Shown here: positions 27,792 through 35,724 of the stretch, in pieces | How positions within the stretch are numbered: the stretch's first letter is position 1 | Layout of the letters: each line of letters begins with the position of its first letter | Translations under genes and position numbers: made by a program | From: Pseudoflavitalea rhizosphaerae | Lineage (GTDB): Bacteria; Bacteroidota; Bacteroidia; Chitinophagales; Chitinophagaceae | DNA length: 64,000 bases | Direction: 5' to 3' | NCBI RefSeq assembly: GCF_003991355.1 | Contig: NZ_RCSU01000018.1 | Coordinates: 27,810-91,809, forward strand | The notes under the pieces: generated by a model | The model's database searches: none | The model's input: only the letters and a program-made list of their open reading frames with translations | What the model was told of the DNA's origin: nothing

Positions 27792-29033
27792 CTACCTGAT
27801 CTGACCATTACCTCTTACCAACCACTTTTCAGTTACTAACTTCTCCAGGGCAAAAGGTCCACGCGCATGCAGCTTCTGTGTGGAGATACCGATCTCCGCT
27901 CCTAATCCAAACTCCTCACCATCGGTAAATCTTGTGCTTGCATTGGTATACACTGCCGCCGCATCCACTTCTCTCAGGAATCGTTCACAATTCTTTTTAT
28001 TTTCAGAAACGATGGCTTCCGAGTGCCTGGTGCTATGCTCACGGATATGAACAAGCGCTTCGTTGATATCCTTCACTACTTTAACAGCACATTTAAGGCT
28101 GAGGAACTCCCTGCCGAAATCCGCTTCCGTTGCGGTTTGCAGGAAAGGATAGTCTTTAAGAAGTTTATGAGCTTTGGGCTCGGCAAATATTTCAACCCCA
28201 TGTTCTGCAAGACGTGGATGCAATTTCTTCAAAAATTCCGGCGCAATTGCAGCATCCACCAGGATGGTATCGGCTGCATTACAAACGGATGGGCGGCTTA
28301 CTTTCGCATTCACTACAATGTCCAGCGCTTTTTTCATGCCTGCATCTTTCTCCACGTAAACATGACAAACACCAGCTCCTGTTTCGATCACCGGCACCTG
28401 GCTGTTCTTACGCACAAACCGGATCAGGGAATCCGATCCCCGGGGGATCAATACATCCACATATTTTGTGGCGGTGAACAGCTCCTGTACCACTTCCCTT
28501 TCTGATGGCAGGAGGGTTACGCAATCCGGATCGATGCCATTTTGTTTCAATACTTTTTTGATAAGCGTAATAGCTGCTTTATTGGTATTGTCTGCCTCGC
28601 TGCTGCCTTTGAGCACACAGCCATTGCGGCTCCTGATACAAAGCGCAGCAATATCGAAAGTAACATTGGGGCGGGATTCATAAATAGCGCCTACCACTCC
28701 CAGCGGCACGGTTACTTTTTCCAGCAACAGACCGTTCTTCAGTTTGCGGCTTTCCAGCAGCTTACCGGATGGGTCCGGCAATTTGCCGATGGTGCGGATA
28801 CTGTCCGCAATATTCTTAATGCGCTGCTCATTCAGCAGGAGCCTGTCGTTACGCGGATTATCGGGAGATTGTTTGGCAAGATCACGTTTATTGGCCCGGA
28901 TCAGCACAGCTTTGCTGGCTTCCAACTCTTTGGCCAATGCGTTCAACGCAGCCTTCAGTTGCTTCCCGCTCACATGCTGAAGACTCACAGCAGCGATGCT
29001 GGTCTTTTCTATCAATGGTGTAATCGACTTCAT
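27792..29033 (-). CDS. proA: gamma-glutamyl phosphate reductase (glutamate-5-semialdehyde dehydrogenase)
   Basis: A 413-residue cytosolic NADPH-dependent enzyme, second step of proline synthesis, reducing glutamyl-5-phosphate to the semialdehyde. It belongs to the aldehyde dehydrogenase superfamily: catalytic Cys in SRPSVCNAADTILVD, VPLGVVGAIYESRPNVTFDIAALCIRSRNGCVLKGSSEA near residues 105-145, and the C-terminal GEEFGLGAEIGISTQKLHARGPFALEKLVTEKWLV, all diagnostic for ProA. It lies 22 bases after proB on the same strand and is followed by a strong terminator, so proBA ends here. proC is not in the window. Confidence 0.96.
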   Translation of the reverse strand: MKSITPLIEKTSIAAVSLQHVSGKQLKAALNALAKELEASKAVLIRANKRDLAKQSPDNPRNDRLLLNEQRIKNIADSIRTIGKLPDPSGKLLESRKLKNGLLLEKVTVPLGVVGAIYESRPNVTFDIAALCIRSRNGCVLKGSSEADNTNKAAITLIKKVLKQNGIDPDCVTLLPSEREVVQELFTATKYVDVLIPRGSDSLIRFVRKNSQVPVIETGAGVCHVYVEKDAGMKKALDIVVNAKVSRPSVCNAADTILVDAAIAPEFLKKLHPRLAEHGVEIFAEPKAHKLLKDYPFLQTATEADFGREFLSLKCAVKVVKDINEALVHIREHSTRHSEAIVSENKKNCERFLREVDAAAVYTNASTRFTDGEEFGLGAEIGISTQKLHARGPFALEKLVTEKWLVRGNGQIR

Positions 29034-29055
29034 TTTTCCTGGTTCTTTCGCAATA

Positions 29056-30090
29056 CTAAAATACTACAATATCGTCTGCATGGGCAGCAACTACGTTCTT
29101 TGCTTTCAGGTTTTCTTTGATGGCGGCAGCGCCCAGTTTCACTTTGGCAACCCCCATGATCACGCCTTCATCGTCCTTCAACTGCACTACTTCGCCCTGC
29201 GCGAATTTGCCCTGTACCTGCGCTATACCCACAGTAAGCAGGCTTCTACGCTGTTGCAGGGCTTTGGCCGCACCCTTGTCTACCAGTATACTGCCGATGG
29301 TAATCGAACCGCTGGCCAGCCATTTCTGCCTGGCTTTGAGGTTGCTCTCCTGCGGAAGGAAAGTTGTGCCCTGCTCACCTGCAAGCGCAGCCGAAAATGG
29401 CGTATTCCCTTTCAGACCGGTGATGATCACTTTGATGCCCAATGAATTTGCAAGACGCGTGAAAGTGAGTTTGGAAGTCATGCCCCCTAAACCAAGACAA
29501 CTCTTGTCTGTAGTAACATAACCGAGGATATTCCTGTCTACATTCTCCACCAGCGGAATGATCTCTTTCTTATCGTTCATGAAACCACCTACAGAAGTGC
29601 AGATGATGAGCGCCGCCGCATCGAAGCCGATAGCCATGAGCGTAGCCAGCTCGTCATTGTCAGAGAATTTCAGCTCTACATTACTGATGAGATCATTTTC
29701 ATTCACGATGGGAATGATATTGTTCTCCCAGAATGCATCGAAGGTTTCTTTCAGTTGGAGGAACTGCGGCCGCCTGCTGAAATGCACGCGTTCACACAAT
29801 GCCTGTGCAACTGGAATATCGAAAGCGGAAAAATGTTTCTGGTAAAGCCGGATAAGGATGGGATTGCCGATAGCTGCTGCTGCCTTGCGTTCCGTGAGTG
29901 TTCCCTTGTATTGTTTGATAAAAGATTTACCACTGCCTACTGCTCCACTGCTCACCAGTACGATGCGGAAATGTTTAGAAAGTGAGGCTATCTCAGCAGC
30001 CACTTTTTTGATGATGGCCTGGCTGATAATGCCTTTATTGTCTGTGATCACTGCTGTTCCCAGCTTGATCACTAATACCGGTCTTTGCAT
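29056..30090 (-). CDS. proB: glutamate 5-kinase
   Basis: A 344-residue enzyme phosphorylating L-glutamate with ATP, the committed and usually feedback-controlled step of proline synthesis. The amino-acid kinase domain fills about 1-255 (VIKLGTAVITDNKG, LVSSGAVGSGK, PIVNENDLISNVELKFSDNDELATLMA, GLGGMTSKLTFTRLAN). A C-terminal PUA-like domain follows (ASGSITIGSILVDKGAAKALQQRRSLLTVGI). The ATG lies one base after the stop of a possible leader peptide and 12 bases after a T8-ended hairpin, so expression may be set by attenuation. proA is downstream. Confidence 0.95.
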   Translation of the reverse strand: MQRPVLVIKLGTAVITDNKGIISQAIIKKVAAEIASLSKHFRIVLVSSGAVGSGKSFIKQYKGTLTERKAAAAIGNPILIRLYQKHFSAFDIPVAQALCERVHFSRRPQFLQLKETFDAFWENNIIPIVNENDLISNVELKFSDNDELATLMAIGFDAAALIICTSVGGFMNDKKEIIPLVENVDRNILGYVTTDKSCLGLGGMTSKLTFTRLANSLGIKVIITGLKGNTPFSAALAGEQGTTFLPQESNLKARQKWLASGSITIGSILVDKGAAKALQQRRSLLTVGIAQVQGKFAQGEVVQLKDDEGVIMGVAKVKLGAAAIKENLKAKNVVAAHADDIVVF

Positions 30091-30091
30091 G

Positions 30092-30166
30092 TTAGTTAGA
30101 ATAAAAAAAAGGGTCAGGATAGAAATCCAACCCTCTTTTATAATCCAATATCCTATGAAAAACCAT
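30092..30166 (-). CDS. possible 24-residue leader peptide of proB
   Basis: A small frame starting ATG-GTT-TTT-CAT on the minus strand and stopping with TAA one base before the proB ATG. It runs through the terminator hairpin and T-run. The hairpin's 3' arm encodes Pro-Asp-Pro (CCT GAC CCT), so ribosomes slowed by lack of charged proline tRNA would sit on that arm. Only two prolines are present, fewer than in classic leader peptides, and no Shine-Dalgarno site is seen, so the call is tentative. Confidence 0.3.
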   Translation of the reverse strand: MVFHRILDYKRGLDFYPDPFFYSN

Positions 30167-30193
30167 AGTAAAAACGGTGAGAGGGTTGGGATT
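30103..30193 (-). promoter_or_regulatory. candidate transcription attenuator of proBA
   Basis: On the minus strand AGGGT-T-GGAT (30126-30134) can pair with ATCC-TG-ACCCT across TTCT and is followed by eight T (30103-30110), an intrinsic terminator 12 bases before proB. The same 5' arm lies inside a segment (30124-30136) that pairs over 13 bp with 30180-30193. The two folds exclude each other, as in terminator/antiterminator switches. A small hairpin CTATG-N6-CATAG sits inside the long loop. The long-range pairing could also be a terminator remnant of the upstream gene. Confidence 0.5.
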
Positions 30194-30200
30194 ATTGTAT

Positions 30201-30848
30201 CTATTTCAAAATCCCTGAATCAACAACTCTTCGTAAGTATTTCTTGTCCTGGATGATCCAGGTTACTTCATAGCTTCCAATGGATTCCCGGTTAAGCATA
30301 TAGATGTAGATGGTGCGTTTATCGCCACCCAGGTATACGCCATTGTGTGTACGCACTGCACCTTTATCATCGTTGTAAGTGAATACAGGGCTGTAGAGGT
30401 CCGCATAAGCTGCTGCGGGGATCTGCACGGTGTCTTTACCGATAGTCATGGTCACGGATGCGATGGAATAAGTAGGAAGGCTTCCATAATTCCCATAGAA
30501 CGGTTTGCCGTCGATACGCACAACATGTTTCTTTTCTCCATAGGTACCGATCTTATGTTTGGAAGCATCGAAGGTCCCTGCCTTGATGGTTACCGTTATA
30601 TCATTTCCTTCGAAGGTGATGAAGTTGGCGCCATAGTCAACCGGCGGGATGGCAGGCAGCGGGGATTTATTGAGCCTGTCTTCCAGTGCAGCCAGTGCAA
30701 AAGAAGCCACTTCGCCTTTCAGATCTTTTTCCGCCATCCGGGCATAGCCTTCAGTTTTCTTACGGTAGTCCGGATAGGTATCGTCTTCATTCTGTGCCAT
30801 GATGGACAAACTGTAACACATGAACAGTAAACACCATACAAACTTCAT
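30201..30848 (-). CDS. exported protein of unknown function
   Basis: A 215-residue protein with a signal peptide (MKFVWCLLFMCYSLSIMAQ). The mature part begins acidic and helical (NEDDTYPDYRKKTEGYARMAEKDLKGEVASFALAALEDRLN). A beta-rich region follows (FITFEGNDITVTIKAGTFDASKHKIGTYGEKKHVVRIDGKPFYGNYG...), ending with GSYEVTWIIQDKKYLRRVVDSGILK. I know no named family. It lies 15 bases after the CrtI-like oxidoreductase on the same strand and about 110 bases before proB. It could be co-transcribed with either. Confidence 0.7.
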   Translation of the reverse strand: MKFVWCLLFMCYSLSIMAQNEDDTYPDYRKKTEGYARMAEKDLKGEVASFALAALEDRLNKSPLPAIPPVDYGANFITFEGNDITVTIKAGTFDASKHKIGTYGEKKHVVRIDGKPFYGNYGSLPTYSIASVTMTIGKDTVQIPAAAYADLYSPVFTYNDDKGAVRTHNGVYLGGDKRTIYIYMLNRESIGSYEVTWIIQDKKYLRRVVDSGILK

Positions 30849-30863
30849 AGTAATAATTTGTTG

Positions 30864-32288
30864 CTAAGTTAAGACATCTTTCAATGCGCGCTGAGCTGCA
30901 TGGAAACCGCACATACCATGTACCCCTCCTCCCGGGGGCGTGGAAGAGGAACAGATATAGATGCCTTTGGCGGAAGTTCTGTAGGGGCTGGCGCGTAAAG
31001 CAGGCCGGGTAAAGAGTTGACCCAGATCAAGAATCCCGCCATTGATATCGCCGCCCACATAATTGGGATTGTATCGTTCCATGTCTTCGCTGTTCATCAC
31101 GTGACGGGCGAGAATGCGTTCCCGGAACCCCGGAGCGAACCTTTCCACCTGTTGTTCGATGATTTCGGTTAGGTCTTTCCGTGAGCCATTGGGCACATGG
31201 CAATAGGCCCATGCCGTATGTTTGCCTTCGGGTGCTCGCGACTGATCGAAGAGGCTTTGCTGTGCCAGGAGTACAAAAGGCTTTTCCGGATGGATACCAT
31301 CCATCGCCTGCCTTTCGGACAAAGCGATCTCTTCGAGTGTATTGCCGATATGCACGGTACCTGCTTCGCGGCAGGCCGCAGCTTTGAATGGGATTGGGCC
31401 GTCCAGGGCCCAGTCTATTTTAAAAACGCCCATACCATAACGGTAACGGCTGAGCTGCCATTTGTATAAAGATGAAAACCGGTAGCCGGCAAGCTGTATC
31501 AATTGTTGTGGCGTTACATCCAGTAACAGCGCTTTCCAGGAAGGCAACTGGTCAAGCGACCAGATCGGTCTGTTGGTTTCGATGATCCCGCCGAGCGATT
31601 GAAAATAGGCACCCAATGCATTTGCAATGGATTGAGAACCGCCTTTGGCAAGAGGCCATCCCTTGTGGTGTGCCGCTGCCATCAGCACCAGTGCCGCAGC
31701 AGCCGTAGTAGCATTGGTGAGCGGCATCATGGAATGGGCTGACATGCCGGCCCAGAGTCCTCGTGCAGCGCGTGTTTGAAAGCGTTTAGCCACGGTAATG
31801 GCAGGCGCCATCGCCTTCATGCCGAAGGCGGCCAGTTTCAAAGGATGGCGCGGCAGTCCGAAAGGCCCCAGTATATCAGGGATGAGATCAGTCCAGCTAC
31901 TCACCAAAGAGCGCATCAGGTTAATGTAAGCCTGCTCATCCTTTCCCAGCGCTGCAGCCGTTTGTTCCAAAGAAGGGCTGAGAATGGCTGCAGTGCCATC
32001 GTCGAAGGGATGTGCAGCGGCCATGGATGGATAGATGAACTCCAGCCCGAATTGTTCCAATGGCAGTCTTGACAAGAAAGGTGAGCTCACGGCAAGGGGA
32101 TGGATAGCCGAACAGATATCGTGATGGAATCCCGGCAGTGTTAGTTCCGCAGTGCGCAAACCGCCGCCAATAGTGGATTTCCCTTCGATCAGCAGCACTC
32201 TTTGTCCAGCCTGTTGAAGAGAGATAGCAGCAGCCAGTCCGTTGGGGCCCGCTCCTACTACAATTGCATCGAAGTCTGTTTTGTACAT
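30864..32288 (-). CDS. CrtI-like FAD-dependent oxidoreductase (phytoene-desaturase family)
   Basis: A 474-residue flavoprotein. The N-terminal Rossmann motif is VVGAGPNGLAAAISLQQAGQRVLLIEGKSTIGGGLRT, and the C-terminal FAD-contact region contains GIYICSSSTPPGGGVHGMCGFHAAQRAL, the pattern of the NAD(P)/FAD-dependent phytoene dehydrogenase-related family (COG1233). No CrtB, CrtE or other carotenoid genes are adjacent, so a carotenoid substrate is not implied. The start MYKTDFDAIVV places the dinucleotide motif right at the N-terminus as usual; a nine-residue upstream extension looks non-coding. It is the first gene of a strand block running into proBA. Confidence 0.88.
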   Translation of the reverse strand: MYKTDFDAIVVGAGPNGLAAAISLQQAGQRVLLIEGKSTIGGGLRTAELTLPGFHHDICSAIHPLAVSSPFLSRLPLEQFGLEFIYPSMAAAHPFDDGTAAILSPSLEQTAAALGKDEQAYINLMRSLVSSWTDLIPDILGPFGLPRHPLKLAAFGMKAMAPAITVAKRFQTRAARGLWAGMSAHSMMPLTNATTAAAALVLMAAAHHKGWPLAKGGSQSIANALGAYFQSLGGIIETNRPIWSLDQLPSWKALLLDVTPQQLIQLAGYRFSSLYKWQLSRYRYGMGVFKIDWALDGPIPFKAAACREAGTVHIGNTLEEIALSERQAMDGIHPEKPFVLLAQQSLFDQSRAPEGKHTAWAYCHVPNGSRKDLTEIIEQQVERFAPGFRERILARHVMNSEDMERYNPNYVGGDINGGILDLGQLFTRPALRASPYRTSAKGIYICSSSTPPGGGVHGMCGFHAAQRALKDVLT

Positions 32289-32385
32289 ACGATGAATGAT
32301 AAGCGAAATTACCATCTATCTGGAAAGCAAGAGCACTAAAGTTTCCAGGCAGCAGGATTATGCAGATGGAAAATTATTTCGCAGC

Positions 32386-32517
32386 GCCCACTCGCTCGCC
32401 TCCCGGCGAGTGAGTTTTGTTTAGTCGCCTCTGGCGACGCGGTGTTCGCCGGAGGCGAACAAATAGAAGTCACTCGCCGGAGGCGAGCGACTGGCGGCTC
32501 TCTGAGCTTTTTAGTCA
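32386..32517. repeat. four-hairpin palindromic intergenic repeat, copy 2
   Basis: A second copy of the element at 21521-21652. All four hairpin stems (CTCGCC/GGCGAG, GTCGCC/GGCGAC, TTCGCC/GGCGAA, CTCGCC/GGCGAG) are unchanged. Differences fall in loops (TCC to TCT; GGGA to GGA), linkers and flanks. It occupies most of the 303-base gap between the CrtI-like gene and the NDK-like gene, next to a terminator. Confidence 0.85.
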
Positions 32518-32540
32518 GCCCCTGGCGGCACTCTAAGAAA

Positions 32541-32568
32541 AAGGCCGGCTCTGTAATGAGCCGGCCTT
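32541..32568 (-). terminator. rho-independent terminator of the NDK-like gene
   Basis: AAGGCCGGCTC (32541-32551) and GAGCCGGCCTT (32558-32568) form a perfect 11-bp stem with a six-base loop. On the minus strand it is followed by TTTCTT, 23 bases past the stop at 32592. Confidence 0.85.
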
Positions 32569-32591
32569 CCTGTCTATTGATTGCAGTAAAC

Positions 32592-33626
32592 TTATTTCAG
32601 GTTCGCTTTAAGCAGTTCGATCGCTTCTGTAGCGTCTTTCTCTTCTGTAAGATCGAACACGGAAATGGTTTTGCCATTTACAGTGATGTTCTCGTTATTC
32701 ACGATCTTCTCAACCTGCTCAGGCGTGAAGTTGGCCGCCAGGGCCTTGCCGAAGCTGAAATCACCGAATGCTTTGATCTTGCTGTTGTCTGCGAAATCAG
32801 AGTTGTAACGGCGCAGTTCCACCAGCGCTTCTACAGGACCTGCAGAAAGGTGAACGCCATTCACGCCCTGAGAAACCTCAGCCAGTCCGAGTCTTGCCTG
32901 GTTGTTCAGGAATTCGCGACGCAGACTTCCTTCGTTCGCAGTATTGGGATTGGTAGTTCCGATAAAGTTATTGCGGGCATCACTCCAGTTGAGGTCGCCG
33001 CTCAGGGTCATCACCACGATGCTTCTTCCCTTCTCAGTGAAATGTTTCAGCTGACGTGGGTGGAAACCGTTGATCACGTACACTATTTCACTGTCTATCT
33101 TGATGTCTTCAGCATAAGTACCGCCGGCCAGTTTCTTATTCTCTTTGTTCATCCAGAGATAATCCAGAGAATAGGCATTGAATGCGGGGTATTGCTCCAG
33201 GAACTCAACACCACCCAGAAGTTTCACTTCACTGGCGGATTTACCGTAGATAGCGCTGAATTTTTCCAGGGCAGCTTCGGAGAGACTGTTCTTTGCGTCG
33301 GAAGCAATCTTGTTGATCACACCATAGTGTTGTGCGATGATATTGTATTGCTCCAGGTATTTTGCAGAAAGTACTTTCACATTATGGATGGTCAAACCGA
33401 AATGGTTGATCCTTTCACGCACCAGTTCCAGAACTGCATCGATGTTAATGGTATCAGAGGCCAGTGTGATCTCAGGCTTGATGAAGAATAAGAACTCGTT
33501 CTTTCCAACAGGGGCAGTAGGATTTGAATAGATCTCTTCAAAGAAAAGCTTTTCTTCCTGTGCTTTTTTAATACTGCCGATGATGCTGGCGGAGAGTTGA
33601 TCGGCTGTAACCGTTGTATTGCTCAT
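32592..33626 (-). CDS. enlarged nucleoside-diphosphate kinase-like protein
   Basis: A 344-residue protein built around an NDP kinase core of about 140 residues. Core motifs are split by an insert: FFIKPEITL (Lys50) and LSAKYLEQYNIIAQHYGV (about 86-103) come first; about 95 extra residues follow; then VVMTLSGDLNWSDARNNFIGTTNPN (Arg218, Thr225), GSLRREF (Arg236) and GVNGVHLSAG with Asn256 and the phospho-histidine candidate His259. Every residue class that NDP kinases use for nucleotide binding and phosphotransfer has a counterpart, so activity is plausible. N- and C-terminal extensions are also present. I start at MSNTTV, 20 bases after a TATCTTTG -7 box; the longer reading includes promoter sequence. 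Confidence 0.7.
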   Translation of the reverse strand: MSNTTVTADQLSASIIGSIKKAQEEKLFFEEIYSNPTAPVGKNEFLFFIKPEITLASDTINIDAVLELVRERINHFGLTIHNVKVLSAKYLEQYNIIAQHYGVINKIASDAKNSLSEAALEKFSAIYGKSASEVKLLGGVEFLEQYPAFNAYSLDYLWMNKENKKLAGGTYAEDIKIDSEIVYVINGFHPRQLKHFTEKGRSIVVMTLSGDLNWSDARNNFIGTTNPNTANEGSLRREFLNNQARLGLAEVSQGVNGVHLSAGPVEALVELRRYNSDFADNSKIKAFGDFSFGKALAANFTPEQVEKIVNNENITVNGKTISVFDLTEEKDATEAIELLKANLK

Positions 33627-33968
33627 TGTTTTTAAAAAATTTCGGCAAAGATATCCGGTTTTTCCGGTTTTTTTTGTCATTTTTTTCCGTTGGAGATCAT
33701 ACTGATTTCCGGCCAGAACCCTTGCCAGATAAGCACTTCCATTTTCCGGGCCGTGGTTTACCATCCTGAAATAGCCCATTTTTTGGTTTGCAGCCCCTTA
33801 AATGCCGATGTATGTTTGCATTATCAAAATACGCACCGGCCCAACGGTGAAGCCAAACAAAGCAGTACTGCGCTGCCACATGAATTGATCGCTTGCCTTC
33901 CGCGATTGCCTCCGATGATGTACAGACAATGAGTATTAAGCGATCATTAACTTTTAAAATATACAATT
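33627..33968. other. divergent intergenic region with promoters
   Basis: This 342-base gap serves the NDK-like gene (minus) and the small secreted protein (plus). Apart from the minus-strand -7 box at 33646-33653 it has a T/A-rich tract with a CCGGTTTTTCCGG inverted repeat at 33654-33666. Short open frames on both strands here lack coding character. Confidence 0.5.
33646..33653 (-). promoter_or_regulatory. -7 box of the NDK-like gene
   Basis: Minus-strand TATCTTTG is an exact TAnnTTTG match, 20 bases before the ATG at 33626. A TTTG at the expected -33 distance is missing; the spot is occupied by the CCGG-AAAAA-CCGG repeat. Confidence 0.45.
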
Positions 33969-34370
33969 ATGAATAACGCTGTTAAAACCTTCCTGTCTTT
34001 TGTAACCGTTCTGGTACTTTCTACTGTAGCCTACGCTAACGGAGGAAAAGATCCTAAAAACAATACAAACAACATCGAAGTAAAACATATCGGGAATTAT
34101 GAGAACCAGCCCATCTTCCAACTGAGCCTGACCTCTGAAGAAGCTGATGAGTTCATCATCACATTGCGCGACAGCGATGGCAACGTTCTCTACTCCGACA
34201 AAGAAAAAGGAACAAGCATCACAAGAAAATTCCTCCTTACCACACAAGAGATCGGAGACAACATTGTTACTATCGAAGTGAAGTCTAAGAAAAGTCCTAA
34301 AGCTGAAGTGTACACGATCAACAGGAAACAGAACCTCATCGAAGAAATGTTCGTAACCAAGATCAAGTAA
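33969..34370 (+). CDS. small secreted protein with Ig-like beta fold (unknown function)
   Basis: A 133-residue exported protein. The signal peptide (MNNAVKTFLSFVTVLVLSTVAYA) is cleaved after residue 23. A short Asn-rich linker follows (KDPKNNTNN), then one domain of alternating strands (VKHIGNYENQPIFQLSLTS, EFIITLRDSDGNVLYSDKEKG, RKFLLTTQEIGDNIVTIEVKSK, AEVYTINRKQ). The layout resembles small beta-sandwich proteins common in Chitinophagaceae. It is monocistronic, with a strong terminator at 34409-34440. It carries no T9SS sorting tail or lipobox. The role is unknown. Confidence 0.75.
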   Translation: MNNAVKTFLSFVTVLVLSTVAYANGGKDPKNNTNNIEVKHIGNYENQPIFQLSLTSEEADEFIITLRDSDGNVLYSDKEKGTSITRKFLLTTQEIGDNIVTIEVKSKKSPKAEVYTINRKQNLIEEMFVTKIK

Positions 34371-34408
34371 CAATCGTTCAAGTTGTAGTTTGAAATAAGT
34401 GTTTGAAG

Positions 34409-34440
34409 AAACGGCTGCCCGTCCAGGCAGCCGTTTTTAT
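34409..34440 (+). terminator. rho-independent terminator
   Basis: AAACGGCTGCC (34409-34419) pairs with GGCAGCCGTTT (34426-34436), six-base loop, then TTAT. It ends the transcript of the small secreted protein. Confidence 0.85.
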
Positions 34441-34533
34441 TTGCTCCGCTTCCGGTGGGCGGCATATTATGCATTCGGGCGGCAAAAAAATGCCATTCGT
34501 CCCCTTTACCCCAACCCGGAACGGCTCCCGCCC

Positions 34534-34541
34534 TATCTTTG
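34534..34541 (+). promoter_or_regulatory. -7 box of the LytS-type kinase gene
   Basis: TATCTTTG matches TAnnTTTG and lies 16 bases before the ATG at 34558, which supports that start and a very short leader. No matching -33 box is seen. Confidence 0.45.
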
Positions 34542-34557
34542 AACGGGCATATTTTTC

Positions 34558-35724
34558 ATGGCACACACCCACATGAAATCCCTCCGGTCTATGGCAACAT
34601 TGCAGCAAAAAGTGTTCAGGAATGTCACCATCGGCGAGCTGGTGAGCTGGCTCCTGTATGTGCTATTCTGGGGCGCTTTCTTTTATTTCGTTCTCGTCAT
34701 TTCCTATAAACCGACAGATAAATTCCGTTATATCTATATCAACCTTATAGATGCAGGTATCAAAATCTCCCTAACCCTGCCGCTCTGGTGGTTATTCATC
34801 GTTAAGCTCGCCAAAGCCTCCCTCCGCAAAAAGCTGCTGCTGCACCTTGTAACATTGCCTGTATTTTGCATCGCCTGGGTGAATAGCTACGGGCCATTGG
34901 TGAATGCCACTTACCTGAGTGTTTTCGATACCAGCACCAGCATGTGGGATATTTACATCACAGCCCTTTTCTATTGCAGCGAATTTGCCATCTTCCACGG
35001 ATACAGTTACTGGCAGCAATCCAAACGCCAGCATATACGCGAACAGGAACTGATGGAACTCAATTACCAGAGTGAGATCAAAGCGCTCAAAGCGCAGATA
35101 GAACCACATTTTCTTTTCAATACACTCAATAGTATCAGTGCCTCCGTACCTCCCTCACTGGAAGAAACCCGGGTACTGATTGCCCAGTTGGCAGACACTT
35201 TCCGCTATGCCCTTAAAGTAAGTGAAAGGCCGGTAGTGTCCCTGGAAGAAGAGATGGAATTCGTTCGTACCTGGCTCACGCTGGAAAAACAAAGGTTTGG
35301 AAAAAGGCTGGTCATTATTTATGATATCGATAAGGGAACCCTGGGAACACCCGTTCCCCCGATGATACTGCAGCCATTGCTGGAAAATGCATTGAACCAT
35401 GGCATCAGCCCACTTGTTAATGGGGGATCCGTAACCGTTAGTTGCAAGCAGGAAACCACATATGTGCGCATATGCGTCACCGATACCGGCGCGGGTTTCG
35501 ACGGACCACTGGAAACCATTTTCAATCGCGGACTGGGTTTACAGAATGCTTCAAAGCGACTGGAAAAATTATTCGGGGAACCGCTCACCATCTGCAATAA
35601 CCAGCAGGGAATGAGCTTTTCTTTCCGCATTCCACATTCGCTTCAAACCATTCCTTCAACCAATCTTTTTACAGCCGTTCCACAATTATCTTCAAGCCAT
35701 GGCACCATCCTGCCTGCGCAATGA
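34558..35724 (+). CDS. orphan LytS/YehU-type sensor histidine kinase
   Basis: A 388-residue inner-membrane kinase. About four membrane segments fill residues 20-155 (GELVSWLLYVLFWGAFFYFVL, ISLTLPLWWLFIVKL, LLLHLVTLPVFCIAWVN, DIYITALFYCSEFAIFHGY). A coiled linker leads to the His_kinase box (LKAQIEPHFLFNTLNSISA, phospho-His in PHFLFN). An HATPase_c domain follows (PPMILQPLLENALNHGI, DTGAGF, GLGLQNASKRL). The family normally partners a LytTR response regulator encoded next to it, but the neighbour here is a convergent thioredoxin gene starting its stop codon on the very next base. The partner must be elsewhere; the signal is unknown. Confidence 0.9.
   Translation: MAHTHMKSLRSMATLQQKVFRNVTIGELVSWLLYVLFWGAFFYFVLVISYKPTDKFRYIYINLIDAGIKISLTLPLWWLFIVKLAKASLRKKLLLHLVTLPVFCIAWVNSYGPLVNATYLSVFDTSTSMWDIYITALFYCSEFAIFHGYSYWQQSKRQHIREQELMELNYQSEIKALKAQIEPHFLFNTLNSISASVPPSLEETRVLIAQLADTFRYALKVSERPVVSLEEEMEFVRTWLTLEKQRFGKRLVIIYDIDKGTLGTPVPPMILQPLLENALNHGISPLVNGGSVTVSCKQETTYVRICVTDTGAGFDGPLETIFNRGLGLQNASKRLEKLFGEPLTICNNQQGMSFSFRIPHSLQTIPSTNLFTAVPQLSSSHGTILPAQ

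Noticed and set aside
30864..32288. A carotenoid desaturase role for the CrtI-like protein
   Set aside because: No crtB, crtE, crtZ or related genes accompany it, and the wider oxidoreductase family has other substrates.
32442..33491. A 349-codon open frame on the plus strand opposite the NDK-like gene
   Set aside because: It starts inside the palindromic repeat and reads antisense through a gene with clear motifs, its own promoter and terminator; the translated sequence has no family features.
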